Shown: positions 52,333 to 60,580, counted from the first letter of the stretch. The stretch is 60,580 nucleotides of DNA from Streptomyces sp. Ncost-T10-10d (GCF_900091955.1 NZ_FMDF01000081.1:1-60580), one strand, 5' to 3'. Notes: generated by a model not told the origin, from the letters alone. A program made the numbers and translations.

Positions 52333-52380
52333 CCGGCGCATACGAGCCCTGCTGCTGGCGGCAGGGCTCGTATGCGCCGG
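52333..52380. terminator. Perfect 20-bp hairpin, bidirectional terminator
   Basis: The arm CCGGCGCATACGAGCCCTGC (52333-52352) pairs without mismatch with 52361-52380 around the loop TGCTGGCG. It stands between the plus-strand small frame ending at 52328 and the minus-strand gene ending at 52445, so it could serve both. Confidence 0.8.
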
Positions 52381-52444
52381 CAGCAGGCCCGCGACTGGGG
52401 GCGGGCCTGCTCCGCGGAGTCGATGCGCAGAGTTGATCATTCCA

Positions 52445-52807
52445 TCAGGAGGAGCGGAGCCCGTATCCCCGAGCGCGCCTCAGTGCGATGTGGGTCAGCC
52501 AGGCCATCCCGAAGGTGAAGGGTGCGGCGGTGTTGTCGGAGGGGCCGGGAACGGCGGAGCAGACGGCCATGACGGCGAACGGGATCCAGACCCGGAGCAG
52601 CGTGTGCTGAACGGCCGCCGAGCCCGGTGCGAGCCTGGCCAGGAACGGGACGAGGAGCCCGATCACGGCGAACGGGATGGTGAGGCCTGTGTGCTTTGCC
52701 GCCTCGAACACCGTCCAGGCGAGCAGGAGGAGGCCGAACACACCCCAGGCGATGCGTGCGGTCCATGATGCCGGACTCGTTGCCGCACTGGCGGTCTCAT
52801 GTGTCAT
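52445..52807 (-). CDS. Small membrane protein, unknown function
   Basis: The 120-residue protein has four hydrophobic segments: IAWGVFGLLLLAWTVFEA, LTIPFAVIGLLVPFLARL, LLRVWIPFAVMAVCSAV, and FTFGMAWLTHIAL. It ends in a basic cytosolic tail. I do not recognise the family. Start ATG 52807 follows GGGAGAGAAAGTCACC. It stands alone between a hairpin and a non-coding gap. Confidence 0.7.
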   Translation of the reverse strand: MTHETASAATSPASWTARIAWGVFGLLLLAWTVFEAAKHTGLTIPFAVIGLLVPFLARLAPGSAAVQHTLLRVWIPFAVMAVCSAVPGPSDNTAAPFTFGMAWLTHIALRRARGYGLRSS

Positions 52808-53140
52808 GGTGACTTTCTCTCCCCCATGTCGTGGGCTTCACGTGTCGGGACACTCGCCGTCAGCAGTATGTGGCGTGCCGCTTCTTGTGCAGCGCACCTA
52901 TCCGCCCGTGGATACGGGAAGTGGTCGGAGACTCGGGCGGAGGTGTTCGTGACGGCTGCCCTGCTGGACGTCGCCTGACATCGTGCCCGACATCCTGGGC
53001 AGCCCGAAGGGCCCACCCCGCAGCGGAGCTTCCGGTACCGGGACCCGAGTCACCGCAATGGTCCTTCCACGGCGAAGACGTGGCTGTAACGTCAGCCGCG
53101 AGCCCTCGCAGGGAGGGTCGTCAAGGCAGGGGGGAGGACT
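52808..53140. other. Intergenic region between divergent small genes
   Basis: No gene recognised. It must contain the promoters for the membrane protein (minus) and the Tat-exported protein (plus). Confidence 0.4.
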
Positions 53141-53518
53141 GTGTCAGACATTTCCCGGCGAGCACTCTTGGGCGCCACCGGCGCAGTTGCCGCATCGACA
53201 CTTCTCACGGCAACCGGAACAGCACAGGCCGCCGATACCGCGGGCGGCAAGGACGGGAACACACCACACAGCACCCCGAAGGAGGCCGAGGCACCCATGG
53301 CCAGTGGCAGCCAGACCCTCAAGTACGTGGCATACATCGCGAGTCCCGACATGGAGGTGCTAAACGACGCGACGTTCGGCGTCGGTGCCGACCCCGCCGA
53401 CATGTGGGCGTATCTCGACGATGCCACGGCACGCCTCCAGGAGAGACATCCCTCGTATTCCTTCACCCCCCGTCTCGTCCGGTACGACCAGGTCACCACC
53501 GAGATACCGCGCCCGTAA
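53141..53518 (+). CDS. Small Tat-exported protein, unknown function
   Basis: The 125-residue protein starts at GTG 53141 with GGGAGGA upstream. The N-terminus SRRALLGATGAVAASTLLTA is a twin-arginine signal, with cleavage near AQAADTA (residue 31). The mature part contains LKYVAYIASPDMEVLNDATF and MWAYLDDATARLQERHPSYS, which I do not recognise. A strong terminator begins 8 bases after the stop, which supports an expressed single gene. Confidence 0.75.
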   Translation: MSDISRRALLGATGAVAASTLLTATGTAQAADTAGGKDGNTPHSTPKEAEAPMASGSQTLKYVAYIASPDMEVLNDATFGVGADPADMWAYLDDATARLQERHPSYSFTPRLVRYDQVTTEIPRP

Positions 53519-53525
53519 CGCACAC

Positions 53526-53558
53526 TGCGCCGGCCCGGCCCCCAGCCGGGCCGGCGCA
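53526..53558 (+). terminator. Terminator hairpin after the Tat-exported protein gene
   Basis: TGCGCCGGCCCGGC (53526-53539) pairs perfectly over 14 bp with 53545-53558 around the loop CCCCA. Confidence 0.85.
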
Positions 53559-53786
53559 TCCCCTTCCCCCCGGTTCCGGGCCTGCGCATGGCGCGCCACC
53601 TGGTAGAGGCAGGCAAGGCGTCAACCCCCTGGCTCTGTGTGCCAGAACCCACTTGAAGTGAACAGAGCCAGTCGGTGCATAGCGCAAGACCGGAAAATCG
53701 CCACTTCACCAGCTGGCGACCGGCGCCGCTTGGACTGTTCCGGCGGCACACCCTGACCGCATACAGCAACGCGCCGCACGGAAGTC

Positions 53787-54310
53787 TCAGTGCGGCCTGT
53801 TCAAGCACCAGGGCTCAGTCGCCTCTCGTGCTGCCCACTCCGGATCGCGCACGGGCGCTGACGCCCGCGTTTTCTTCAGCCAGATGCCGACCTTGTAGCC
53901 CTGGTGGGCGGCGTCCAGCGGGGCCAGGAGGCGGCCGTGCTCGGCCGCCCACCCACGGGCGGCGGACAGGCCTTCCTCCCAGGCGACGTCGAAGTGGGAC
54001 CAGACCATGCCGAGCTTCTCCAGCTGCGCGACGCGGTCCTCGCCCATGTCTCCGCGGGCGTAGAAGCGGCGAGCGTCGGCGGTCCACTGCCCCAGCGGGA
54101 AATCGGCGAGCGAGGCCGGCCATCCGGTCCCTTCCGCCCCTTCGCCTTCGGAGACGCGGTACGTGAACGGCACTCGCAGGTCGCCGTGCTCGTGGGTGTA
54201 GATCACGGCGGCCTCCACACCCCGACGCCAGTACTCGTGTTCGGGGTTGAGGACACGCAGGTTGATGAACGCGGCAAGGGCGGCAGGGTCGCGCGGCGTG
54301 GATACGGCCT
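53787..54310 (-). pseudogene. Helicase-associated (HA) domain fragment
   Basis: About 170 codons encode HA repeats: YTHEHGDLRVPFTYRV, FPLGQWTADARRFYARGDM, then WEEGLSAARGWAAEHGRLLA and GYKVGIWLKKTR. Such repeats form the C-terminal part of many DEAD/DEAH helicases in Streptomyces, including some near chromosome ends. The helicase motor domain is missing and the upstream part (54310-54450) is unrelated. A C-terminal stump. Confidence 0.7.
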
Positions 54311-54519
54311 GGGACCTGCCTGATCTGTGCGATGTGGGCAACGAGCCCTTGACCCACCGGTTCACTGGGATGCACACCCTGGCAACTCCCGCCGCAACCG
54401 GTACACCACCTGCCGCCATTGACGGGCCTGCGCCCTCGACGGGAACCACACCTCACTGGCCTGGGTATCCAGATCGCCGAGCTCCTCCAAACCTTTCGCC
54501 AACCCCTCCACGTCCGCCA

Positions 54520-54654
54520 TGCATCGCCGTGGCCGAGCGGCTCGGCATGACGCGCGACGGCGTGCTGCGCGAGAGCTGCCTGTACCGCGGCGAGCGGCAC
54601 GACTCGGAGATCCGGTCCGTGCTGGCCCCGGAGTGGCGGGCGCGGAAGGACTGA
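54520..54654 (+). pseudogene. GNAT acetyltransferase C-terminal fragment
   Basis: About 44 codons to a stop read AVAERLGMTRDGVLRESCLY, then RGERHDSEIRSVLAPEW. This is the last strand-helix unit of RimJ/RimL-type GNAT acetyltransferases (AE+LGFxxEGxLR....G...D...W..L..EW). The acetyl-CoA binding part is absent. Confidence 0.65.
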
Positions 54655-54733
54655 GACCGGGCGGGCGCGGCGTACCGCCGGACAGGGCGCCGCGTCCCTG
54701 TGCCCTCCACGCCTTCCGGGCCTTCCACGCCTG

Positions 54734-57199
54734 CTACGCCCCGGGGCCGAACCTGGCCGGCGCGTACCTGCTCTGGTGCTCGCGGTACGAGCGGGCGAGG
54801 TGGTGCTGGAGCCGGATGTGGCGGAACTGGTACACCGCGCCGGTCCGACGCAGGACGCCCCGGCGGTAGGCGTCGTCCAGGAAGGCCACCGGGTCCCAGG
54901 GCAGCTTGCCGGTCAGGGGCAGCCAGACGCGCGACAGGACCAGCCACCGCCCCCAGGCGGTGAACGAGAGTGCGTATGAGCATGTGCCGCCGAGCCCGCC
55001 GATGGCACCGAAGACGAGCCCGTCCTCCGCGCTCCAGATCAGTGGTCCGAGGACTCCGTCGAGCAGGCCGGTGATCAGGTGGCCGCCGACCGCGATCGCC
55101 AGGGTGAGCATCGGCATCAGTACGAGAACCTGCCGGACCACCGTCGCGCGGTTCGAGGCCAGCAGACCGGCCGGGGTGGCCGCGGAGGCGACGTCCAGCG
55201 GCGCTTCGAGCGCGGCCATGATCCCGAAGACGAGTCCGGCGCCCGCCCCGAAGATCAGTCCGAGGGTCAGCATGTTGACGAGCGTGCCCTTGATTACTAC
55301 CTCGTTCGCGAGCGGAATTCCGTAGAACAGCCGGCGCTGGAGAGCGAGGGCACAGGCGCATCCGACGCCCATCACGAATCCGCCCAGCAGAACGGTGCCG
55401 AACCGGGCGACGAACGTACGGACCGGTCTGCGGCCGACGCCTGTGCCCGCGCCGGGCAGCCGCAGCCGCACATGGGCGGGTTCGAAGGCCGTGGTGCCGA
55501 ACCGGGCCAGGATCGCGTGGACGCATCCGAAGGCGAGTCCGGCGACCGCCCCCAGCGAACCCCCCAGCAGGAGGGCCTCGCTGACCGGGAACGGCAGGTT
55601 GACCAGGTTGACGAACCACTCGGCGAGGGCGACGCAGAGAGCCGACGACACCACCACCGACAGGAGGCGGGTGGACAGCCGCAGCGAATCACCGATCCGC
55701 CACCACGCGAGGTCCTGCTGATCGCGGTCGAGCCGGGCCAGATGGTGCGCGAGATAGCCGAGCCAGCGCTCGGCACGCTCCGGATCGCGGTGCCGCTCCC
55801 GGCGGCCGGTGGCGCCCCGCTCGGCGACACGGCGCCGGTAGACCGTCGGGACGAAACCCGCCAGCAGATGTTCTTCGAGCGAGTTCTCGTCGGGGAACCG
55901 CTCGGCGTCCAGCAGTTCGGCCGGATTCCTGTCGGGCGCCTTGCTGTACATCGTCCGCGCCAGGACGATCATGAGCGGGGTACTCAGAACCCTGGCCAGG
56001 GGTGTGTCCGCGCCGCCCTCCTGAGCGCGCAGCCGGGCCAGGACGGGGTTCCACACCGCCCCGCTCCTGCCGTTGCCGCGGGGGACAGGCCGGGCCGTCC
56101 TGGGCAGATAGGCGGCGAGGTCGTCGAGGGTGAGATCGGTGAGTTCGAGACCGGCGGCCCAGACCAGTGGGGCACCCGCCTCCTGGACGGCCTCGGCGAA
56201 CTCGCCGCGCCGACTGGTCAGGACGAGTTGGAGCGAGGTGGAGTTGAGCACTTCCAGGGCCGTACTCCGCAGACCTTCCGCGAGCTCGTCGAACCCGTCC
56301 AGGACCGGCAGTACGAGATCCGCGTCGACCAGGGCGGCGGCCAGCGTCGACCCGCCCGGGGCCCTGCGGGTGAGATGCGGGTGGTCGCGCACCAACCGGT
56401 CGATCAGCCAGTCCCGCAGCGCGATGGCCGTGGGGTCCCAGGACCCGAGACTGAAGATCACCGGTACCCGGTCGTGCGCCTCCCGGGCCTCCAACTGGTC
56501 CAGGACGAACCTGATCGTCAGGATCGATTTTCCGGATCCGGCCCGGCCGAGAACCACCAGCCGTCCGGACAGGACGCGCCGGTAGACCTCGGCCACACGG
56601 CCCAGATCGCCACTCAGATCCATTCGGTCCGGCGTCGCTCCCGGCGGCAGGCGCTGAATGTTCTCCGAATGATCGGTCAGGGATTCTGGTGCGTCCTGCC
56701 AGCGCACGGGGAGCGGAAAGGGGTCGTGGACGCGCCGGTGTTCCTCCTCGCGCTGCCAGCGACGCCTGATTTCCCTCGCCAATTCGGTGGCGGCGGTGAT
56801 GAGTTCGTCATGAACCGGTGACAGGGCGGGGGCCGGGCGGGGTTTCGGGCCGGAATTCTGCGCCGGAATGGCGGCGGGGGCGGATTCAGGTCCGGGAACG
56901 GGTTCGTGTGCCGGTTCGTGATCCGGTGCCGCAGTGCCGTCGGACGGTTCGGCGGCACCGGCATCCGGCTCGCCCTTCGACCTCGCGAGCGTGGCGGCGA
57001 GCCGCTGACGGTCCTCGGGCCCGGCCTCCAGCGCGTCCGCCAGCAGGTTGACCGTGCCCAGCCGGTGATCGCTGGATCTGCCGTTCTCCAGTCTGCGGAT
57101 CGTACGCACGCTCACCCCGGACCGTGCCTCCAGCTGTTCCTGCGTCAGTCCCGACCGATTCCGCAGCCGACGCAACAACGTGCCGAGCTGATCCGCCAC
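54734..57199 (-). CDS. HTH-NACHT-transmembrane STAND NTPase
   Basis: The 821-residue protein combines three parts. Residues 1-60 are a Cro/XRE-type helix-turn-helix (LLRRLRNRSGLTQEQLEARS, VSVRTIRRLENGR). After a Pro/Glu linker, a NACHT ATPase follows: Walker A VVLGRAGSGKS near residue 224, Walker B LVLPVLDGFDEL near residue 300, and LQLVLTSRR (sensor-1 arginine). From about residue 500 come about six membrane helices rich in glycine (ALLLGGSLGAVAGLAFGCV; FGTVLLGGFVMGVGCACAL; LGLIFGAGAGLVFGIMAAL). The end is a basic tail. NACHT proteins in bacteria include anti-phage sensors; this HTH and membrane combination is common in Streptomyces, with unknown function. Start ATG 57199. No partner gene is adjacent. 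Confidence 0.85.
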   Translation of the reverse strand: MADQLGTLLRRLRNRSGLTQEQLEARSGVSVRTIRRLENGRSSDHRLGTVNLLADALEAGPEDRQRLAATLARSKGEPDAGAAEPSDGTAAPDHEPAHEPVPGPESAPAAIPAQNSGPKPRPAPALSPVHDELITAATELAREIRRRWQREEEHRRVHDPFPLPVRWQDAPESLTDHSENIQRLPPGATPDRMDLSGDLGRVAEVYRRVLSGRLVVLGRAGSGKSILTIRFVLDQLEAREAHDRVPVIFSLGSWDPTAIALRDWLIDRLVRDHPHLTRRAPGGSTLAAALVDADLVLPVLDGFDELAEGLRSTALEVLNSTSLQLVLTSRRGEFAEAVQEAGAPLVWAAGLELTDLTLDDLAAYLPRTARPVPRGNGRSGAVWNPVLARLRAQEGGADTPLARVLSTPLMIVLARTMYSKAPDRNPAELLDAERFPDENSLEEHLLAGFVPTVYRRRVAERGATGRRERHRDPERAERWLGYLAHHLARLDRDQQDLAWWRIGDSLRLSTRLLSVVVSSALCVALAEWFVNLVNLPFPVSEALLLGGSLGAVAGLAFGCVHAILARFGTTAFEPAHVRLRLPGAGTGVGRRPVRTFVARFGTVLLGGFVMGVGCACALALQRRLFYGIPLANEVVIKGTLVNMLTLGLIFGAGAGLVFGIMAALEAPLDVASAATPAGLLASNRATVVRQVLVLMPMLTLAIAVGGHLITGLLDGVLGPLIWSAEDGLVFGAIGGLGGTCSYALSFTAWGRWLVLSRVWLPLTGKLPWDPVAFLDDAYRRGVLRRTGAVYQFRHIRLQHHLARSYREHQSRYAPARFGPGA

Positions 57200-57249
57200 T
57201 TCGACATCCCTCCACCACCGGGCGCGGTCGCCGATGACCCTACCGGTGA

Positions 57250-57273
57250 CGACCGGTCATATATGGCCGGTCG
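57250..57273. promoter_or_regulatory. 24-bp near-perfect palindrome upstream of the NACHT gene
   Basis: CGACCGGTCATATATGG is the left part of a 24-bp palindrome (57250-57273) with one mismatched pair. The centre CATATATG provides a -10-like AT patch on the minus strand, 50 bases before the NACHT gene start. It is a good candidate operator for the protein's own HTH domain. Confidence 0.55.
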
Positions 57274-57281
57274 CCTGTCCT

Positions 57282-57301
57282 GTTCGCGGAATGGCGCGAA
57301 C
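57282..57301. repeat. Inverted repeat GTTCGCG-N6-CGCGAAC
   Basis: Perfect 7-bp arms around GAATGG, just upstream of the palindrome at 57250-57273 relative to the NACHT gene. Possibly a second operator. The rest of the region to 57501 shows nothing recognisable. Confidence 0.4.
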
Positions 57302-57501
57302 GCCACGATCGGTGGTGCCCGGCCGGTGCGCCGACACGGGGCGGCGCACCTCGCCGGGCAACCGAGAAGCAGATGGCGTCCGCGGCCGTCCGACGGGGAA
57401 CCACCGGTCGGCCGCGGCGGACCGCAGGGCCGGACCGGCTCCGGCGTCGGACATGATCGCCACTCATGGCTTTCTCCTGCGACGACTCATGAGGAGTTGA
57501 C

Positions 57502-57729
57502 ATGGCCTACCGATTCTGGTGCGGCGAATGCGGATTCAAGACGCCGTGGCTTGCGGAATCCGAGGGTGCGCGGCGCCAGTTGGAGCACTACATCAAGCAG
57601 CATCCAGGAATTCCCGCAGGCGGCCATGTGGAAACGAATCGGAAGAATCCGGACGGCGGCCTCGGGTGCCTTCAAGCGGCGGGAATCGTCGTCCTGTTGC
57701 TGATCATCGCGGCCGCGTGTCAACGCTGA
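57502..57729 (+). CDS. Small cysteine-pair membrane protein
   Basis: The 75-residue protein starts FWCGECGFKTPWLAES with a CxxC pair, has a basic middle, and ends with one membrane helix (LQAAGIVVLLLIIAAAC). ATG 57502 follows GAGGAG by 6 bases. Similar small proteins with an N-terminal CxxC and C-terminal helix are frequent in Streptomyces; function unknown. Confidence 0.75.
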   Translation: MAYRFWCGECGFKTPWLAESEGARRQLEHYIKQHPGIPAGGHVETNRKNPDGGLGCLQAAGIVVLLLIIAAACQR

Positions 57730-57793
57730 GGCCCGGCCGTAATCCCCTCACCCAGCCGGAATGACCAACCGACCGAAAGGGACAGGAAAGAGA

Positions 57794-59044
57794 ATGAGCA
57801 TGCTCGAAGAATTCGGAACAGGCGGCGCGGCCGCCCCGGCGACCCCGGACGCTCCTGGCGTGGCCGGGCGCCCCTCGTCGACCCGCGGTTGCCGACGCTG
57901 GCTGCTGCCGGTGGCCACCGCGGCCTGCCTGCTGATGACCGGCGTCGGCCCGGCGACCGCCGCTGCCCCGGCCACTGGCTCCTCGGCCGCCGAGGCCCAG
58001 ACCCCCGCCGACATCCTGCAGGCCGGCGCCCAGCAGGGGATCGCCGACGGGTACCCGGGCGTGATCGGCATGGTCCGGAAGGGCGACACCACCCAGTACG
58101 TGCACGCGGGTGTGGGCAACCGCGCAACAAAGGTACCCGCAGACCCGAAGGCGACGTTCCGGATCGGCAGCAACACCAAGGCGTTCATCTCCACCGTGCT
58201 GCTCCAGCTGGAGGGCGAGAAGCGACTCTCGCTGGACGACACCGTCGCCCGATGGCTGCCGGGGGCGGTCGCCGCCAACGGCTACGACGGCTCAAAGATC
58301 ACGATCCGTCAGCTGCTCAACCACACCTCGGGTCTGCCCGACTACCTCGGTGCCCTGCAGATCAGCGGGCCGTACTTCCTCAACACCAACCCCAGGGAGG
58401 CCCTGCCGCCGCAGACCCTGGTCGACATCGGCCTCGGCCTGCGCGCGCCGACGTCCGCACCGGGGGAGAAGTTCGGCTACTCCAACACCAACTACGTGCT
58501 CGTCGGCATGGTGATCAAGGCGGTCACCGGCTCGGAACCGGCCGCGGAGGTCCAGCGGCGCATCATCGAGCCGCTCGGTCTGCGCGACACCAGCTTCCCC
58601 ACCGCCGACCCCGCGCTCTATGGCAACTACCTCCACGGCTACGTACTCCGGGCCATCCTCATCGACGACGCCACGGTCTCCAACGTGCAGGTCAGCGGGA
58701 ACGCCGGCGCCATCGTGTCGACCATGGACGACCTGGCCACCTTCACCCGGGCGCTGCTCACCGGAGAGCTTCTGGAGCCCGCGCAGATGGCCGAGCTCAA
58801 GACCACCGTCCCGGTGACCGCCGACGCCGGCTACGGGCTGGGTATCGAACACGTGAAGCTGTCCTGCGGGAAGTGGGCCTGGGGGCACAACGGCGCGGTG
58901 CTCGGCTACTTCAGCGAGTGGATGACCAGTGAGGACGGCACCGAGCAGGTGCTGCACGCGAACAACGAGTTCCACATGCTCGCCGGAACTCCCGGACAGA
59001 CCCACACGGGCACGGCCATGAGCGACGCGTTCTGCGCCCTCTGA
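57794..59044 (+). CDS. Secreted serine hydrolase (class C beta-lactamase/DD-peptidase fold)
   Basis: The 416-residue protein has a signal peptide (WLLPVATAACLLMTGVGPAT) and the three penicillin-binding motifs: SxxK as RIGSNTKAFIS, YxN as FGYSNTNYVLVG, and HNG in WGHNGAVLGYFSEW in the KTG position. It resembles Streptomyces R61 DD-peptidase and related esterases. ATG 57794 follows AGGAAAGAG. It is predicted to act outside the cell on peptidoglycan or small esters. A strong hairpin follows. Confidence 0.9.
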   Translation: MSMLEEFGTGGAAAPATPDAPGVAGRPSSTRGCRRWLLPVATAACLLMTGVGPATAAAPATGSSAAEAQTPADILQAGAQQGIADGYPGVIGMVRKGDTTQYVHAGVGNRATKVPADPKATFRIGSNTKAFISTVLLQLEGEKRLSLDDTVARWLPGAVAANGYDGSKITIRQLLNHTSGLPDYLGALQISGPYFLNTNPREALPPQTLVDIGLGLRAPTSAPGEKFGYSNTNYVLVGMVIKAVTGSEPAAEVQRRIIEPLGLRDTSFPTADPALYGNYLHGYVLRAILIDDATVSNVQVSGNAGAIVSTMDDLATFTRALLTGELLEPAQMAELKTTVPVTADAGYGLGIEHVKLSCGKWAWGHNGAVLGYFSEWMTSEDGTEQVLHANNEFHMLAGTPGQTHTGTAMSDAFCAL

Positions 59045-59067
59045 GGACTGCACCCGGAAGGGCGGCT

Positions 59068-59104
59068 CCCGGCGGCCGGGCCGTGTGTCGGCCCGGCCGC
59101 CGGG
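59068..59104 (+). terminator. Terminator hairpin after the serine hydrolase gene
   Basis: CCCGGCGGCCGGGCCG (59068-59083) pairs perfectly over 16 bp with 59089-59104 around the loop TGTGT. Confidence 0.85.
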
Positions 59105-59155
59105 CGGGTCCCTTCACCCACCGCGAGAGCCGTCCGCTCTCGGAGAGGACACCCG

Positions 59156-60247
59156 ATGGGAACACTGCTGACCGCTTGGCGGACACGGACGCGGACGGCT
59201 GTCGCCGCCGCCGCGCTGACCGTGACCGCGACACTCGCGACCCCGTTCGCGCATGCCGAGGGCTCCGCCCCGCCGGTGCTGTCCGACGGATTCGGCCTGA
59301 CCCAGGTCGCCGGGGGCACCCAAGTGCGCTCGGACACCGACTTCACGATCACCGTGACCACCCGGCAGGTGGAGGGAGAGCACAAGATCCGCATCTTCCT
59401 GCCCAGCGGCTACCGCGCCGACCCCGAGAAGCGCTGGCCGGTGACGTACTTCCTGCACGGCGGGGGCGGAACCGTGGACGACGCCGCGGCCGCCCCGGCG
59501 CTGCACTCGGACTCGATGATCACCGTCGTGCCGGACGCCGGCCTGAAGGGCTGGTTCGCCGACTGGGTCATGCAGAACACCGCCGAGGGTGCGGCGAACT
59601 GGGAGACCTTCCACCTGGAGCAGGTCGTCCCCTTCATCGACGCCAACCTGCGGACCATCGCCGACAAGCGCCACCGGGCCGTCGTCGGACTGTCGATGGG
59701 CGGCTTCGGCGCCCTGCACTACGGCGAGGCCCGCCCCGATCTCTTCGGCCATGTCGCCTCGCTGTCCGGCGGCATCGACTTCGGCATGGCGGAGGTCCGC
59801 GGCGCGGTCCTGGCCACGGAGCTCAACGTCACGGGCGCCTGGTGCGCCGTGAGCACCTCCACCCCTTCCGGGACCGGCCAGTGCACCGGTTACGGGCCCA
59901 CCGTCGACAGCGACGCGATCTTCGGCTCTCCCTACCCGGTCCTGAACGCGGATCGGGTCTGGAAGGCGGTCGACCCCGCCGCAACGGCCAACCTGGCCGA
60001 GCTCGACGGTGCCGAGGTCACGCTCTACACCGGTGACCAGGGCCTGATCGACCACTTCACCCGGATTGCCGCCAGGAACGTCAAGACCCGCCTGGACCAG
60101 CTCGGACTCCCCAGCCGCCTCGTCGACTACGGCGACGGGTCGGCGCTGGCGCCCACCTGCGACGGCGGCCACAACTACGGCTGCTGGGCACCGGCACTCG
60201 CCGACTACATCCCCCGGCTCCAGGCCTCGTTCGGCACGGCGGGCTGA
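59156..60247 (+). CDS. Secreted esterase, alpha/beta hydrolase (esterase D/mycolyltransferase-like)
   Basis: The 363-residue protein has a signal peptide (TAVAAAALTVTATLATPFAH) and the fold of the esterase family related to antigen 85: RIFLPSGYRADPEKRWPVTY, FLHGGGG (oxyanion), nucleophile VVGLSMGGFGALHYG, and a C-terminal His in CDGGHNYGCW. ATG 59156 follows GAGAGGACACC. It should hydrolyse esters outside the cell; mycolyl transfer is unlikely in a Streptomyces. Confidence 0.88.
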   Translation: MGTLLTAWRTRTRTAVAAAALTVTATLATPFAHAEGSAPPVLSDGFGLTQVAGGTQVRSDTDFTITVTTRQVEGEHKIRIFLPSGYRADPEKRWPVTYFLHGGGGTVDDAAAAPALHSDSMITVVPDAGLKGWFADWVMQNTAEGAANWETFHLEQVVPFIDANLRTIADKRHRAVVGLSMGGFGALHYGEARPDLFGHVASLSGGIDFGMAEVRGAVLATELNVTGAWCAVSTSTPSGTGQCTGYGPTVDSDAIFGSPYPVLNADRVWKAVDPAATANLAELDGAEVTLYTGDQGLIDHFTRIAARNVKTRLDQLGLPSRLVDYGDGSALAPTCDGGHNYGCWAPALADYIPRLQASFGTAG

Positions 60248-60271
60248 CCCCCGAAGGAACCAGGCCCGACC

Positions 60272-60299
60272 CCCGGCCGGCGCCCGCCCGCCGGCCGGG
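60272..60299 (+). terminator. Terminator hairpin after the esterase gene
   Basis: CCCGGCCGGCG (60272-60282) pairs over 11 bp with 60289-60299 around a CCCGCC loop. Confidence 0.75.
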
Positions 60300-60399
60300 C
60301 GGTCGTCAAGAGGGGCTCGCACCATGGGAGTCCGATCGGCTCGCGGCGTCCGGTGCGTGCGATCGCAAGGCGCCGGAAGGTCCTCGGACGGGGTTTTCC

Positions 60400-60511
60400 C
60401 CGCCGGGCCTCGGCCCCCCATCACCAGCCGCCGCTGCCGCTCGTCCAGATGCGGGAACAACACCCCTAGCTTCACGGCGAGTTGATCACGGACCTCATCG
60501 GAGGCGCTCAT
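60400..60511 (-). pseudogene. ISAzo13-family transposase N-terminal fragment
   Basis: From ATG 60511 about 33 codons read MSASDEVRDQLAVKLGVLFP then HLDERQRRLVMG, the conserved start of ISAzo13-type transposases (LPHLDERQRRLxxAxEA). After about 60415 the frame loses similarity. A stump, probably the 5' end left by a deletion. Confidence 0.65.
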
Positions 60512-60580
60512 ACCACAACAACAAGCCGAATCCCGCGAAGCAACACGTTGATTCTCTGCGAACCCTGAGCTTGGCGTTTA

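Noticed and set aside
55079..56821. Plus-strand 580-codon open frame opposite the NACHT gene
   Set aside because: Arg/Gln/Glu-rich antisense reading of the NACHT gene, without domains.
59114..60511. Minus-strand 465-codon frame as a full transposase
   Set aside because: Only its first 33 or so codons resemble a transposase; the rest is antisense to the esterase gene.
1..60580. CRISPR arrays, rRNA genes and intact insertion sequences
   Set aside because: No regularly spaced direct repeats, no rRNA-like segments and no transposase with both ends and a full catalytic domain were seen.

Overview
The window is very high in G+C, uses GTG and TTG starts freely, and carries families that are hallmarks of filamentous actinomycetes: an SsgA-like protein, a conservon, CYP157-type P450s, WYL and LAL regulators, DUF6009 and many ECF sigma factors. 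It is almost certainly from a Streptomyces, most likely a chromosome arm or other accessory region, because intact genes alternate with many broken transposases and gene stumps.

Layout. 1-6.6 kb: a decayed mobile element. Two tyrosine recombinase genes are broken, but a prim-pol gene, a P4/D5-type helicase and a DUF6009 gene are intact and sit downstream of a repeat-rich, partly AT-rich region that looks like a replication origin. 6.6-16.9 kb: an ECF sigma factor with an alpha/beta hydrolase, a thioesterase, an SsgA-like protein, two related LuxR-type regulators (one truncated, one frameshifted) and a frameshifted catalase. 16.9-31.9 kb: a gene graveyard with stumps of IS701, Tn3, UvrA, APH, serine hydrolase, histidine kinase, PaaI thioesterase, VOC and aldo/keto reductase genes. 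Among them are intact genes: aldo/keto reductase, VOC protein with a divergent WYL regulator, methyltransferase, SigJ-type sigma factor, NmrA-type reductase, and a PadR regulator with its HAAS/DUF1700 partner under a clear palindromic operator. 32-34.3 kb: a secreted M4 metalloprotease with a P-domain.

35.1-44.5 kb is the centrepiece, and every gene is on the minus strand. A four-gene diterpene operon (GGPP synthase, class II cyclase, P450, class I synthase) has the content and order I remember for labdane clusters of the cyslabdan/raimonol/labdanmycin type. Directly upstream is a complete conservon (cvnA-B-C-D) ending in a CYP157-like P450 that lacks the ExxR motif. A strong hairpin separates the two operons. 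My inference is that the conservon, a membrane-associated G-protein-like signalling set, may govern production or tailoring of the diterpene.

46-60.5 kb: a secreted YHYH protein, two envelope glycosyltransferases next to a SigE-type sigma factor and its probable membrane partner, small secreted or membrane proteins, a helicase-associated-domain remnant, an 821-residue HTH-NACHT-membrane protein of the STAND class (a candidate defence or signalling protein) with a palindromic operator, and two secreted hydrolases each followed by a strong terminator. The window ends in a truncated ISAzo13-type transposase.
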